Source: JBOICV01 sp050740255 (GTDB lineage: Bacteria > Pseudomonadota > Gammaproteobacteria > Nevskiales > JBOICV01). Taken from it: DNA of 20,615 bases. Below, one piece after another: positions 1-7,234 of this stretch (the first letter of the stretch is position 1; each line of letters starts with the position of its first letter). The notes under the pieces were generated by a model. That model saw only the letters and a program-made list of their open reading frames with translations, was not told where the DNA came from and searched no databases. The position numbers were made by a program, and so were the translations under genes. The stretch is taken from contig JBOICV010000140.1 in assembly GCA_050740255.1 (NCBI GenBank), positions 1 to 20,615 on the forward strand. The letters are read 5' to 3'.

Positions 1-1570
1 GGCTCGCAATCGGACGGCTCGCGACCCGGTTATTGGTCAGGGTGAAGTAAACCTCACCGGTCACCGGATGAACCGCCGCCCACTCCGGCCGGTCCATCTT
101 GGTGGCGCCGAGCTTGTCCGCCGCCAGCCGCGCATTGACCAAGACGTCTGCCTGGCTGGCGAAGGGATAGGTCGCATTCGTCCCGTCAAGCCCGTTTTGA
201 CCGAAAGTCAGTTCGAGCCACAAACCGAAACCATCCGCGTTGAATTTGGCGACATACAGCTTGCCGCTATCCAGATACTTGTCGCCGGCCGTCAGCCCGG
301 TGTCCGCCGGATTGAAGTTTTGCGCCGAGACGAACTTGTAAATGTAGTCGTTGCGGTTGTCGTCGCCCATGTAGAAGACGACGGGTTTGCCCGGCGTGAA
401 TTTCGCGGGCCAGGCGCCTTCGTGGGCAAAGCGGCCCAAGGCCGTGCGCTTCTTGGGCCTGGCAGACGGGTTTATGACGTCAACTTCAACTATCCAACCG
501 AAGGTATTGACTACATTGCGAAAATCACCCGTTCCGTCAGCCGGCTGACCCTCAAGCACCGAGGTGTCCCAGCGCTTGAAGTCGTCGCTCGCACCGGCCG
601 TATCCCACAGGAAGCGCCCTCGGGTGTTCTCGGCCTTGCCGTTGCGCGACAGCGAAGTGTTCTCCTTCGCCGTGCGTTTGGCTGCGTCGCCCGCGGCTCG
701 GGCGAAATAGCCCTCGTAGTTTTCTTCACAGGTCAGGTAGGTGCCCCAGGGCGTATAACCGTTGGCGCAGTTGTTGACGGTGCCGCGGGTCCTGGTGCCG
801 TCCGTGGAGAACTTGGTCTTGACGAAATCCGCGCCGCGCACCGGGCCGGTGAGGTCCATTTCGGTGGCCGCGGTGACGCGCCGGTTCAGCGCCGAGCCCT
901 TCATCACCTCAAACTGACCCGCGGCGTTCTTCCTGACCTCGATCACGGATACGCCGTGGCTGTTGATCTCCTTGACCACCTCATCCGGCACCGTGCGCAC
1001 GCCGCCCGCCACGGTGGCGCCATTGGCGTGGATATAGAGCGCGTTGCTGCCGGTGGAGTTGCTGAACGCGTTCAAGGCTTCGTGGTTGATGCAGAGAACG
1101 CCACGGTCGGAGGCGTTGCGGTCCAATTGGCCGGCGGCATTCAAGCCGAAGTAGTACATGCCATCATGGTGATCGCCGGCGCGCTTTTCATATGACACAC
1201 CCGTTTCGCTGCCATTGTCGGTCCAGGCTGCAGTGGCGTTATCAATCGGATCGCCCAGCGCATATAGCACGCTCACGTTGTAACCGGGTGGTACCGAAAC
1301 TGCGTCCGCCGTACTCTTGGGAACGGCCGTAAATCCGAGCTTCGGTGCGGATGTAGCGGCACCGGTGTTGGAGTCGGAGTTCGAGCCGTCCTTGCAGCCC
1401 ACGAGCCCCAGTCCCGCCAGGACAGATACGCTAGCCAGACTGGCGCTCCCGAGCAGGGCCTGGCGGCGTGTGAGCCGCGCCTGCAGAATGTCCCGTAGGT
1501 GCGGGTTGCTGGATGGATTGCAGTCCTGATCGTGAGCCAGCTCAAGTTGCGCGGGGTCGGTACGAGACAT
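1..1570 (-). CDS. phoX: PhoX-family secreted alkaline phosphatase (DUF839), C-terminus beyond window
   Basis: The minus-strand frame starting at 1570 stays open to the window edge (523 codons), so the C-terminus is missing. Family role: PhoX enzymes are Ca/Fe-dependent periplasmic or surface phosphomonoesterases that release phosphate from organic esters. Seen: the long N-terminus carries a Tat motif, LTRRQALLG (residues 33-41, twin Arg 35-36), then a hydrophobic stretch ending LVGC. Cys59 could therefore be a lipobox cysteine of a Tat lipoprotein. Family-typical segments follow: INHEALN, WGTYLTCEENYEGYF (the TCEEN cysteine/glutamate motif linked to metal binding in PhoX), GWIVEVDV...KRTALGRFAHEGAW, YMGDDNRNDYIYKFV and, near the edge, EWAAVHPVTGEVYFTLTNN. 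The ATG at 1570 has a GGAG about 7 nt upstream. It is divergent from the uvrY-like gene. The family call is firm; the substrate range is not visible. Confidence 0.93.
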   Translation of the reverse strand, partial: MSRTDPAQLELAHDQDCNPSSNPHLRDILQARLTRRQALLGSASLASVSVLAGLGLVGCKDGSNSDSNTGAATSAPKLGFTAVPKSTADAVSVPPGYNVSVLYALGDPIDNATAAWTDNGSETGVSYEKRAGDHHDGMYYFGLNAAGQLDRNASDRGVLCINHEALNAFSNSTGSNALYIHANGATVAGGVRTVPDEVVKEINSHGVSVIEVRKNAAGQFEVMKGSALNRRVTAATEMDLTGPVRGADFVKTKFSTDGTRTRGTVNNCANGYTPWGTYLTCEENYEGYFARAAGDAAKRTAKENTSLSRNGKAENTRGRFLWDTAGASDDFKRWDTSVLEGQPADGTGDFRNVVNTFGWIVEVDVINPSARPKKRTALGRFAHEGAWPAKFTPGKPVVFYMGDDNRNDYIYKFVSAQNFNPADTGLTAGDKYLDSGKLYVAKFNADGFGLWLELTFGQNGLDGTNATYPFASQADVLVNARLAADKLGATKMDRPEWAAVHPVTGEVYFTLTNNRVASRPIAS

Positions 1571-1632
1571 GCTAGGCTCCGAGTGGGGAAGAGTTCGTTG
1601 CCGGGCACGCTAACGCGGTAATGTGAACCTGG

Positions 1633-1651
1633 TTTGAATTTTTTATGATAG
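1633..1651 (-). promoter_or_regulatory. Weak Pho-box-like site upstream of phoX
   Basis: On the phoX strand, 63 nt before its start, lies CTATCAT-AAAA-AATTCAA. The first half matches the PhoB half-site CTGTCAT at 6 of 7 positions; the second half is poor (about 3 of 7). PhoB control of phoX is common in this family, which is the only reason to list it. On the plus strand the same bases contain TATGAT (1644-1649), which could instead be a -10 box for the divergent response regulator, although no good -35 lies 17 nt upstream. The 131-nt spacer between the two genes shows nothing else recognisable. Confidence 0.2.
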
Positions 1652-1701
1652 GCACATAACACCCGCCTGAAACGAGCGGGGAAACGATACGGGGGACGCG
1701 G

Positions 1702-2361
1702 ATGATTCAGGTCATGCTGGTGGATGATCACCGGCTGGTGCGCAGCGGACTTAAAAAGCTGGTGGATGACGCCGGCGATATGCAGGTCGTGTCAGAAGCC
1801 GATACCGGCGAGCTGGCGCTGGAAGCCGTGCGCAAGCAGGCGCCGGATGTCATTTTGATGGATATCAATATGCCCGGCATCGGCGGGCTGGAAGCGACGC
1901 GCCGGATGCTGCAAAGCCGGCCGGGGCTGAAGGTCATCGGTTTGTCGATGCACGCGGAAGATCCGTTCCCGAGCCGCTTGCTGGCTGCGGGTGCGGCGGG
2001 TTATCTGACCAAGGACTGCGCGGCGGAGGAGATTCTCACCGCCATCCGCAAAGTGCATTCCGGCGGTCATTACATTACGCCGACAGTGGCCGGCAATCTG
2101 GCGGTGTCGCTGGCCACCGGCAAGAATCAGAACTCGCCGTTCGCCGCGCTGTCCCAGCGTGAGATGCAGGTAATGCTGATGGTGACCAACGGCAGCAGCA
2201 TCCAGGAAATTTCGGACAGCCTGTGCCTCAGCCCCAAGACCGTCAGTACCTATCGTTATCGCCTGTTCGAAAAGCTCGGCGTGGACAACGATGTCGAGCT
2301 GACCCGGTTGGCGATGCGGCACGGCATACTGGAATCGGACGACCCCGCCGCCCATCCCTGA
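1702..2361 (+). CDS. uvrY: GacA/UvrY-type two-component response regulator
   Basis: A 219-residue NarL/FixJ-class regulator. The receiver domain (about 1-120) has the acidic pair Asp8-Asp9, phospho-acceptor Asp54 in ILMDINMPGIGG, and Lys104 in GAAGYLTK. The C-terminal LuxR-type helix-turn-helix spans about 148-208 (ALSQREMQVML ... LSPKTVSTYRYRLFEKL). Wording such as EDPFPSRLLAAGAAGYLTK and the RLAMRHGI ending is typical of GacA/UvrY/SirA. In those systems the protein is phosphorylated by a BarA/GacS sensor kinase and activates CsrB/RsmY-type small RNAs that titrate CsrA; no such kinase or RNA is in this window. The start at 1702 follows a purine-rich GGGGGACGCGG. uvrC begins 10 nt after the stop, the conserved gammaproteobacterial linkage. 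In Pseudomonas nomenclature this would be gacA. Confidence 0.93.
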   Translation: MIQVMLVDDHRLVRSGLKKLVDDAGDMQVVSEADTGELALEAVRKQAPDVILMDINMPGIGGLEATRRMLQSRPGLKVIGLSMHAEDPFPSRLLAAGAAGYLTKDCAAEEILTAIRKVHSGGHYITPTVAGNLAVSLATGKNQNSPFAALSQREMQVMLMVTNGSSIQEISDSLCLSPKTVSTYRYRLFEKLGVDNDVELTRLAMRHGILESDDPAAHP

Positions 2362-2371
2362 GTTTTAGTCT

Positions 2372-4180
2372 ATGAACGCGCTGTTCGACTCACGCGCGTT
2401 TCTGCAGCAGGTCACCGAACGGCCCGGCGTTTACCGGATGTTCGGCGCCAGGGACGAGATTCTTTACGTCGGCAAGGCACGCAACCTCAAGCGCCGGCTC
2501 GCCAGTTATTTCACGCGCAGCACAAGCAATCCGAAAACCGCGGCGATGGTGGCTCAGACCGCGCGGGTCGAGGTCACGGTCACCACCACCGAAGACCAAG
2601 CGCTGCTGTTGGAGAACAACCTGATCAAGGCGCATAAGCCGCGCTTCAACATCTTTTTCCGCGACGACAAGAGTTTCCCGTTCATTCACTTGTCGGGGCA
2701 CGCCTTTCCGCAAATCAGCTTCCGCCGTGCGCTGCGCAAGGGACCTGGCCGCTGGTTCGGGCCCTACCCGAATGCGGGCGCGGTGCGCGAGACGCTGCAG
2801 TCGCTGCACCGGATTTTCCGCCTGCGCGAATGCGACAACAGCTACTTCAGTAATCGCAGCCGGCCGTGCCTGCAATACCAGATCAAGCGCTGCTCGGCGC
2901 CCTGCGTCGGCTATATCAGCCAAGCCGACTATGCGCGGGACGTCGCCGACGCGTCACGCCTGCTGGCGGACAAGAGCGAGGCCTTGATCGGCGACCTGAA
3001 TGTGCGCATGCAGGATGCGGCCGCACGGCTGGAGTTCGAGCGCGCGGCCCTGCTGCGCGAGCAATTAAGCGCGGTGCGCCGGCTGCAAAGCCAGGCAGGT
3101 GGCGGGCAGTCGAGCGCGGACGCCATCGCCGTCAAGCTGCAGTCCGGCCGGGCGGGCGTGGTGGTGCTTTCCATTCGTGACGGCCGCAATCTGGGTCATC
3201 AAAGCTTTTTCCCGCAGTCGCCGCCGGGCACCGAGGCGGATGAAGTGCTCTCGGCCTTCCTTGCGCAACACTATGTGTCGCGGCCGGCGCCGGCCGAGAT
3301 TCTGGTGCGCAAGCGGCCGGATGAGGCGGAATTTGTGGAAGCGGCTTTGAGCCGCACGGCCCAGCGCCGGGTACGCTTGCGCGTGCCCAGCCGCGGCGCG
3401 GGTGCGGAGTGGCTGGCGGAGGCCGAGGCGACGCTGGCCCAAGCACTGATCAGCGAACTCGCGGCGGAAATGTCCACTGCACAAAGGCTCGAAGCGCTGC
3501 AGCAGGCCCTGGGTTTGCCGGCCCTGCCAGTGAGGATGGAATGTTTCGACATCAGTCATACCGCCGGCGAGCGCGCCGTCGCCTCCTGTGTGGTCTTCAA
3601 GCAGGGTCTGCCATACAAGACCGGCTATCGCCGTTTCAATATTGAAGCTATAGCACCTGGCGACGACTACGCGGCGATTCAGCAAGCGCTGCGCCGCCGC
3701 CTGGCACATCTGCAGGAGGGAGTGGCGGAAGTCCCGGACATCATTTTCATTGATGGCGGCAAAGGCCAACTGAGCGCCGCGCTGGCCGCCGCCGCGGAGA
3801 CGCCGGGCGCAATACCCTTTTTTGTTGCCATCGCCAAAGGCGAAGAACGCAAACCGGGGAAAGAACAACTTTTCCTGCCGGGCCGGGAGATGGCGCTGAT
3901 ATTGCCAGCCGAGTCTCCGGCCTTGCATTTGATTCAGCATATCCGCGACGAAGCACACCGCTTCGCCGTAACCGGCCATCGCGCCCGCCGCGGCAAGGCG
4001 CGCCGGGAATCGGAACTGGAGACGATTGCCGGACTCGGTCCCGCAAGGCGCCGCGCCTTGTTTCAGGCTTTCGGCGGTACGCGTCAGATTGCGGAAGCCT
4101 CCATCGCCGAGCTGAAACGCGTCGCCGGTGTCAGTGCGGGTATGGCGCAGCGCATTTACGAGCATTTTCACGGAAGTTAG
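2372..4180 (+). CDS. uvrC: UvrABC excinuclease subunit C
   Basis: Nucleotide excision repair nuclease that joins the UvrB-DNA complex and cuts both 3' and 5' of the lesion. At 602 residues it is close to the usual 610. The N-terminal GIY-YIG nuclease has GVY (19-21), LYVGKA (31-36), Arg41 and Glu81. Cys154, Cys166, Cys174 and Cys178 match the four-cysteine set reported to bind a 4Fe-4S cluster in E. coli UvrC. The UVR motif that contacts UvrB lies at about 204-240. The C-terminal RNase H-like nuclease has Asp393 (MECFDISH) and Asp461 (FIDGGKGQLSAA). A tandem helix-hairpin-helix region (IAGLGPARRRAL and later) closes the protein. The ATG at 2372 follows the response regulator by 10 nt with only a weak purine stretch before it, suggesting co-transcription. 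It appears intact. Confidence 0.97.
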   Translation: MNALFDSRAFLQQVTERPGVYRMFGARDEILYVGKARNLKRRLASYFTRSTSNPKTAAMVAQTARVEVTVTTTEDQALLLENNLIKAHKPRFNIFFRDDKSFPFIHLSGHAFPQISFRRALRKGPGRWFGPYPNAGAVRETLQSLHRIFRLRECDNSYFSNRSRPCLQYQIKRCSAPCVGYISQADYARDVADASRLLADKSEALIGDLNVRMQDAAARLEFERAALLREQLSAVRRLQSQAGGGQSSADAIAVKLQSGRAGVVVLSIRDGRNLGHQSFFPQSPPGTEADEVLSAFLAQHYVSRPAPAEILVRKRPDEAEFVEAALSRTAQRRVRLRVPSRGAGAEWLAEAEATLAQALISELAAEMSTAQRLEALQQALGLPALPVRMECFDISHTAGERAVASCVVFKQGLPYKTGYRRFNIEAIAPGDDYAAIQQALRRRLAHLQEGVAEVPDIIFIDGGKGQLSAALAAAAETPGAIPFFVAIAKGEERKPGKEQLFLPGREMALILPAESPALHLIQHIRDEAHRFAVTGHRARRGKARRESELETIAGLGPARRRALFQAFGGTRQIAEASIAELKRVAGVSAGMAQRIYEHFHGS

Positions 4181-4262
4181 CAGCACTCGCGGATCACTCG
4201 ACGGCCGCTTCAAGTATCCTATTGAGCCTTGCCTGATCGCTAACAGATTCGCTGCCACGCAT

Positions 4263-4446
4263 GAAATCCCCCGCTCGGCGGTGTCGCGCCTCACTGCCCC
4301 CTTTACAAAAGGGGGCGGCACGCCTCCGACACGGCGCCGCAAAGCGTGGGAGCGGGAGGAGGCGTTGGCCGCGGCTCCCGCACCCATTGCTTCGCAAACA
4401 CCGTGTCGCCGCGGCTCAGCGCTTGCGATGGACGGCGGGGGATTTC
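4263..4446. repeat. Composite palindromic intergenic element between uvrC and pgsA
   Basis: The 310-nt gap between uvrC and pgsA is largely filled by nested palindromes. The outer ends are a perfect 11-bp inverted repeat, GAAATCCCCCG (4263-4273) against CGGGGGATTTC (4436-4446). Inside is a hairpin with a 9-bp stem, GCCCCCTTT (4296-4304) and AAAGGGGGC (4308-4316), with loop ACA. A longer imperfect palindrome follows, from CGACACGGCGCCGC (from 4327) to the complementary arm ending CACCGTGTCG (about 4408). The segment 4374-4409 recurs after pgsA at 5094-5127. This resembles REP- or MITE-like repeats that carry no protein. The frame of pgsA is open through it, but its translation there looks like repeat-derived noise. 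The remaining spacer (4181-4262, 4447-4490) shows no clear feature. Confidence 0.7.
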
Positions 4447-4490
4447 GGACTGACGCGGATGTTAGTTACGCGCGATCCTCAGTAATCCGC

Positions 4491-5048
4491 ATGCTTAATC
4501 TGCCGAATATCCTGACGCTGCTGCGGGTAGCCTTCATCCCGGTGCTGGCGCTCGCTATTTACCTGCCATTTCACGGCAATAACTGGCTGGCGACGGGCCT
4601 GTTCTTCATGATCAGCGTAACCGACTGGCTCGACGGCTGGCTCGCGCGGCGCTTGAATCAGACCACCAAGTTCGGCGCGTTTCTCGACCCGGTCGCAGAC
4701 AAGATTTGCGTGGCGGTGGTGCTGGTGCTGGTGGTGGCGCAGAACACCGAACCCTGGCTGGCGCTGCCGATCGCATTGATTATCGCGCGCGAGCTGATCG
4801 TGTCCGGTCTGCGCGAGTGGATGGCAGGCGTAGGCCAGCGCGCGGTCGTGGCCGTGGGTTGGGTGGGCAAATGGAAAACAGGTATCCAGTTTTGCGCCAT
4901 CGGTTGCCTGCTGTTTCGTGAACCATTCGGATTCTTTCCGACCTACCAGGTCGGCGTGGCGCTGCTCCTGATTGCCGCTGGCTTGGCGCTTTGGTCCATG
5001 TTTCAATATCTGTTCGCGGCCTGGCCCATTTTGCGGGATAGCACGTGA
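4491..5048 (+). CDS. pgsA: CDP-diacylglycerol--glycerol-3-phosphate 3-phosphatidyltransferase
   Basis: Makes phosphatidylglycerophosphate from CDP-diacylglycerol and glycerol-3-phosphate, the committed step to phosphatidylglycerol and cardiolipin, in the inner membrane. The 185-residue protein has the full CDP-alcohol phosphotransferase signature D-G-x2-A-R-x8-G-x3-D-x3-D as Asp48, Gly49, Ala52, Arg53, Gly62, Asp66 and Asp70. Several hydrophobic helices follow, and MLNLPNILTLLRV is the family's normal N-terminus. That is why the start is placed at 4491, although the frame is open upstream through a repeat back to about 4128. No strong ribosome binding site is visible. The uvrC-pgsA-tRNA-Gly order is conserved. 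The last 12 residues, LFAAWPILRDST, are encoded a second time 87 nt downstream of the stop. Confidence 0.95.
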   Translation: MLNLPNILTLLRVAFIPVLALAIYLPFHGNNWLATGLFFMISVTDWLDGWLARRLNQTTKFGAFLDPVADKICVAVVLVLVVAQNTEPWLALPIALIIARELIVSGLREWMAGVGQRAVVAVGWVGKWKTGIQFCAIGCLLFREPFGFFPTYQVGVALLLIAAGLALWSMFQYLFAAWPILRDST

Positions 5049-5086
5049 GTGTCGCGGCACGCGGACGATACTTGCTACAGATACTC

Positions 5087-5134
5087 TGCGCCCGCTCCCG
5101 CACCCACGCTTCGCGACACCGTGTCGCGGGCGCA
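5087..5134. repeat. Hairpin element downstream of pgsA
   Basis: An outer 8-bp inverted repeat, TGCGCCCG (5087-5094) and CGGGCGCA (5127-5134), encloses a perfect 7-bp hairpin, GCGACAC (5113-5119) with GTGTCGC (5121-5127). The part 5094-5127 closely matches 4374-4409 in the element before pgsA, so both belong to one repeat family. The motif GTGTCGCGG also occurs at 5049-5057, directly after the pgsA stop. It could act as a transcription end for pgsA, but no T-run follows. Confidence 0.65.
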
Positions 5135-5135
5135 C

Positions 5136-5174
5136 CTGTTCGCGGCCTGGCCAATCCTGCGCGACAGCACTTGA
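5136..5174 (+). pseudogene. Displaced second copy of the pgsA 3' end
   Basis: This 39-nt segment translates to LFAAWPILRDST followed by a stop, exactly the C-terminus of the intact pgsA (5010-5048). Six of the 13 codons differ (Pro, Ile, Leu, Arg, Asp and Thr codons) and every change is synonymous. Similarity stops at both ends: upstream lies the hairpin element, not more pgsA. The synonymous pattern shows both copies evolved as coding sequence before becoming neighbours, so this is not a recent simple duplication. It has no start codon of its own. Confidence 0.75.
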
Positions 5175-5241
5175 TCTCTGCTTCGCGCCCCGGATCGTCA
5201 TGAGCGATAACGCCTAAGCCTCGGGTGTTTAAGAATTTTAC

Positions 5242-5270
5242 TTGACAGGGTGGGGGTGGCACTTAAAAAT
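5242..5270 (+). promoter_or_regulatory. Stable-RNA promoter for tRNA-Gly
   Basis: A perfect -35 TTGACA (5242-5247) stands 16-17 nt before an A-rich -10 region (TAAAAAT, 5264-5270). An AT-rich, UP-element-like tract (TTTAAGAATTTTA, 5228-5240) lies upstream. A GC-rich discriminator (GCGCCC, 5273-5278) precedes the tRNA at 5283. A GC-rich discriminator is typical of promoters under ppGpp (stringent) control; that control here is inferred, not seen. Confidence 0.75.
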
Positions 5271-5282
5271 ACGCGCCCTATT

Positions 5283-5358
5283 GCGGGAATAGCTCAGTTG
5301 GTAGAGCGCAACCTTGCCAAGGTTGAGGTCGGGAGTTCGAGCCTCCTTTCCCGCTCCA
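5283..5358 (+). tRNA. glyW: tRNA-Gly(GCC)
   Basis: A 76-nt cloverleaf with encoded CCA. Acceptor GCGGGAA (5283-5289) pairs with TTCCCGC (5348-5354); the anticodon loop reads GCC, and the T-arm has GGGAGTTCGAGCCTCC. Nearly the whole sequence resembles E. coli glyW, and its position after pgsA matches that gene. Confidence 0.97.
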
Positions 5359-5460
5359 AATTCAAAGGCTTAGCCGACTCGGGCGAAAATTGGGTAAGAG
5401 TTGGCAAAGAAAGGCCCTGCTTCATCGCGACAGCGTCAATCGTCGTGCAGATACGTGTGC

Positions 5461-5481
5461 GGTTCCAATTCGCGTGGAACC
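5461..5481. terminator. Hairpin between tRNA-Gly and the hydrolase gene
   Basis: A perfect 7-bp stem, GGTTCCA (5461-5467) and TGGAACC (5475-5481), with a 7-nt loop. It is followed by pyrimidine-rich TCTCGTTCTT rather than a clean T-run. It may end the tRNA-Gly transcript weakly; nothing else is recognisable in the 5359-5578 spacer. Confidence 0.3.
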
Positions 5482-5578
5482 TCTCGTTCTTGCAAACCTC
5501 CCTGTAGCAGCCATTCGTGCCTGGCGGTTTCGGCGCGCCGTACTTCAACCGCGTATCGGCACGGCCTAAGATACGGGC

Positions 5579-6982
5579 ATGCTGAAACGGCTCTTGACGC
5601 TCACGCTTCTCGCCATGGCAGCGGCTTGTGGCGGCGGCATGTTGCAGCCCGATCTGCAGCGTCTCTATATGACTGCCAAGCCGGCACCGCAGCCGCCGGT
5701 CATTCTGATTCCGGGCCTGCTGGGTTCGAAGCTGCGTGATCGGCAGACTGGCGAGGAAGTCTGGCCGGGCGGCTGGCACGACATTCTGTTCAGCAGCTAC
5801 CCCGCGCTGCGCCAGGAGATCGATCCGGTCTCCCTGGAGCTTGCACCATCGAAACTCGAAGCTTTTGACATAACCGAGGCTGCGTTGGGCCAGAATATTT
5901 ACCGGCCCATAATGCGCACACTGGAAGAGGTTGGCGGATACCAGCGCTCCTTGCCTGGAGTACCCGCGGGCGTTTTGGATCGTCGCTACTACGTATTGTC
6001 CTACGACTGGCGGCAGGACAACGTGCAAAGCACGCGTGCCCTGCACGCCCTCATCGGACAGATCCAGCGCGACTACAAGGATCCGAAACTCAAAGTGGAC
6101 ATCATCGCCCACAGCATGGGTGGCCTCGTCGCGCGCTATTACCTCAGGTACGGGACCAAGGATGTCCTGAACGGCAACGACTTTTCGATTACCCACGCCG
6201 GCGCTGCCAACGTCAACAAGTTGCTGCTACTGGGAACGCCGAACCTCGGCTCGATTGAGTCCTTGCACAGCTTCCTGAATGGATTTCGGATTCTGGCCGG
6301 AAGAATCCCGACGGAAGACCTCGCCACCATGCCGAGCGGTCTGCAGTTGTTCCCGCATCCGCTCAACGTCTGGCTAATCAAGCCGGACGGCAGTGAACTG
6401 GTGCGTGACTTGTTTGATGTCGAGACCTGGCGGCGTTTTCAATGGTCGGTATTCGATCCCAAGGTCATGGGGCGCATGCGCAAACAGACCTCGGCCACAG
6501 CCGCGGACGACATCGCGCTGCGGCAACGCTTCTTCGCAAAACAGCTTGAGCGCGCGCGCCGTTTCGTATGGTCCCTGAGCGTCAAGGAACCCACTACGCC
6601 GATCCGCTACATCGTTTTCGGCGGCGCCTGCGAGCTTACTCCGGCGCGGGTATTGGTCGAGGAAGACGGCGGCGATTCGTTGATTCGCATGTATCCAGAA
6701 GACATTCGTCAGCCGATGAAAGGCGTCGCCTACGATCGGCTCATGCTTGAGCCGGGCGACGGTACGGTGACGAAGGCGTCGCTGCTCGCGCGGGCATCAC
6801 TCGACCCCAGTGTGCCACGGCACAGGTACAGTTTCTTCCCCCTGGCCTATGCGTTCTTTCTGTGCGAGACGCATAAACAGTTGACCAATAATATTAATTT
6901 CCAGGACAACCTGCTCAACGCGCTGTTGGAACGTAACATGGAGTTTTCGACAGCATTGCCACTCCGACGTGGCGGCAAATAA
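5579..6982 (+). CDS. LCAT-like alpha/beta hydrolase, putative lipase/acyltransferase lipoprotein
   Basis: A 467-residue exported hydrolase resembling the lecithin:cholesterol acyltransferase / phospholipid:diacylglycerol acyltransferase family. The N-terminus is a signal peptide with possible lipobox MAAAC (Cys17). Ala at -3 is less usual, so lipidation is uncertain. PPVILIPGLLGSKL (39-52) gives the oxyanion-hole HxG-like strand of this family. Ser179 lies in the nucleophile elbow AHSMGG, Asp394 in EPGDGTVTKASL and His432 in CETHKQLTNN, a complete triad in family order. YYVLSYDWRQDN (137-148) is also typical. The substrate cannot be read from sequence. It sits alone between tRNA-Gly and tRNA-Cys, which adjoin in related genomes, and is flanked by repeats, suggesting later insertion. 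The start follows weak leader sequence without an obvious ribosome binding site. Confidence 0.85.
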   Translation: MLKRLLTLTLLAMAAACGGGMLQPDLQRLYMTAKPAPQPPVILIPGLLGSKLRDRQTGEEVWPGGWHDILFSSYPALRQEIDPVSLELAPSKLEAFDITEAALGQNIYRPIMRTLEEVGGYQRSLPGVPAGVLDRRYYVLSYDWRQDNVQSTRALHALIGQIQRDYKDPKLKVDIIAHSMGGLVARYYLRYGTKDVLNGNDFSITHAGAANVNKLLLLGTPNLGSIESLHSFLNGFRILAGRIPTEDLATMPSGLQLFPHPLNVWLIKPDGSELVRDLFDVETWRRFQWSVFDPKVMGRMRKQTSATAADDIALRQRFFAKQLERARRFVWSLSVKEPTTPIRYIVFGGACELTPARVLVEEDGGDSLIRMYPEDIRQPMKGVAYDRLMLEPGDGTVTKASLLARASLDPSVPRHRYSFFPLAYAFFLCETHKQLTNNINFQDNLLNALLERNMEFSTALPLRRGGK

Positions 6983-7000
6983 TAGTGGGACAACGAACTG

Positions 7001-7120
7001 TAGTGTCTCAGTTTGCCTCTGGATTCCGGAGTTCGTCATTCCGGCGGAGGCCCCGGAATCCAGTCGTTTCAAGCCCATGGACACCGGCCTACGCCGGTGT
7101 GACGGCAAACTGAGATACCA
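7001..7120. repeat. 120-bp MITE-like inverted-repeat element
   Basis: Terminal inverted repeats of 17 bp (7001-7017 and 7104-7120) match at 15 positions and share the perfect core TCTCAGTTTGCC / GGCAAACTGAGA. Inside are two more palindromes: CTGGATTCCGG (7019-7029) with CCGGAATCCAG (7053-7063), and ACACCGGC (7081-7088) with GCCGGTGT (7093-7100). The inner part, with GTCATTCCGG and GGAATCCAG, resembles a dispersed repeat seen in many proteobacterial genomes. No coding potential and no clear target-site duplication. It lies 18 nt after the hydrolase stop. The remaining spacer to tRNA-Cys (7121-7234) holds only a possible -10 box. Confidence 0.7.
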
Positions 7121-7218
7121 CCCAACGGACGCTCACCGCGCACCGAAAGGCAAGTTTCGACACGTGCTCGAATCGCCCCCGCCCCTTCGCTTCAGTCCGA
7201 ACGAATACACCTCTCAGG

Positions 7219-7224
7219 TACAAT
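7219..7224 (+). promoter_or_regulatory. Possible -10 box for tRNA-Cys/tRNA-Leu
   Basis: TACAAT matches TATAAT at 5 of 6 positions and ends 10 nt before tRNA-Cys. No convincing -35 lies 17 nt upstream. A separate promoter is expected if the inserted hydrolase gene broke the original tRNA operon. Confidence 0.35.
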
Positions 7225-7234
7225 AACCGGCTGC

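Noticed and set aside
68..1195. A 375-codon open frame on the plus strand
   Set aside because: It is antisense to phoX, whose minus-strand frame gives clear PhoX motifs over the same bases; the plus-strand product has no recognisable features.
3065..4387. A 440-codon minus-strand frame opposite uvrC
   Set aside because: A GC-rich shadow frame over a well-supported uvrC; its product shows no domain and it runs into the repeat element.
4169..4470. A second possible tail duplication: uvrC end (CACGGAAGTTAG) versus CGCGGATGTTAG at 4455-4466
   Set aside because: 10 of 12 bases match, but the stretch is too short, the amino acids differ and the flanks do not align; chance is sufficient.
4128..4490. 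A possible 121-residue N-terminal extension of pgsA
   Set aside because: It overlaps uvrC, passes through the palindromic element, and PgsA family proteins start at MLNLPNILT; the open frame is accidental.
5250..5507. An 85-codon frame containing AQLVER...EVGSSSLLSRS
   Set aside because: A translation of the tRNA-Gly gene, a well-known annotation artefact.
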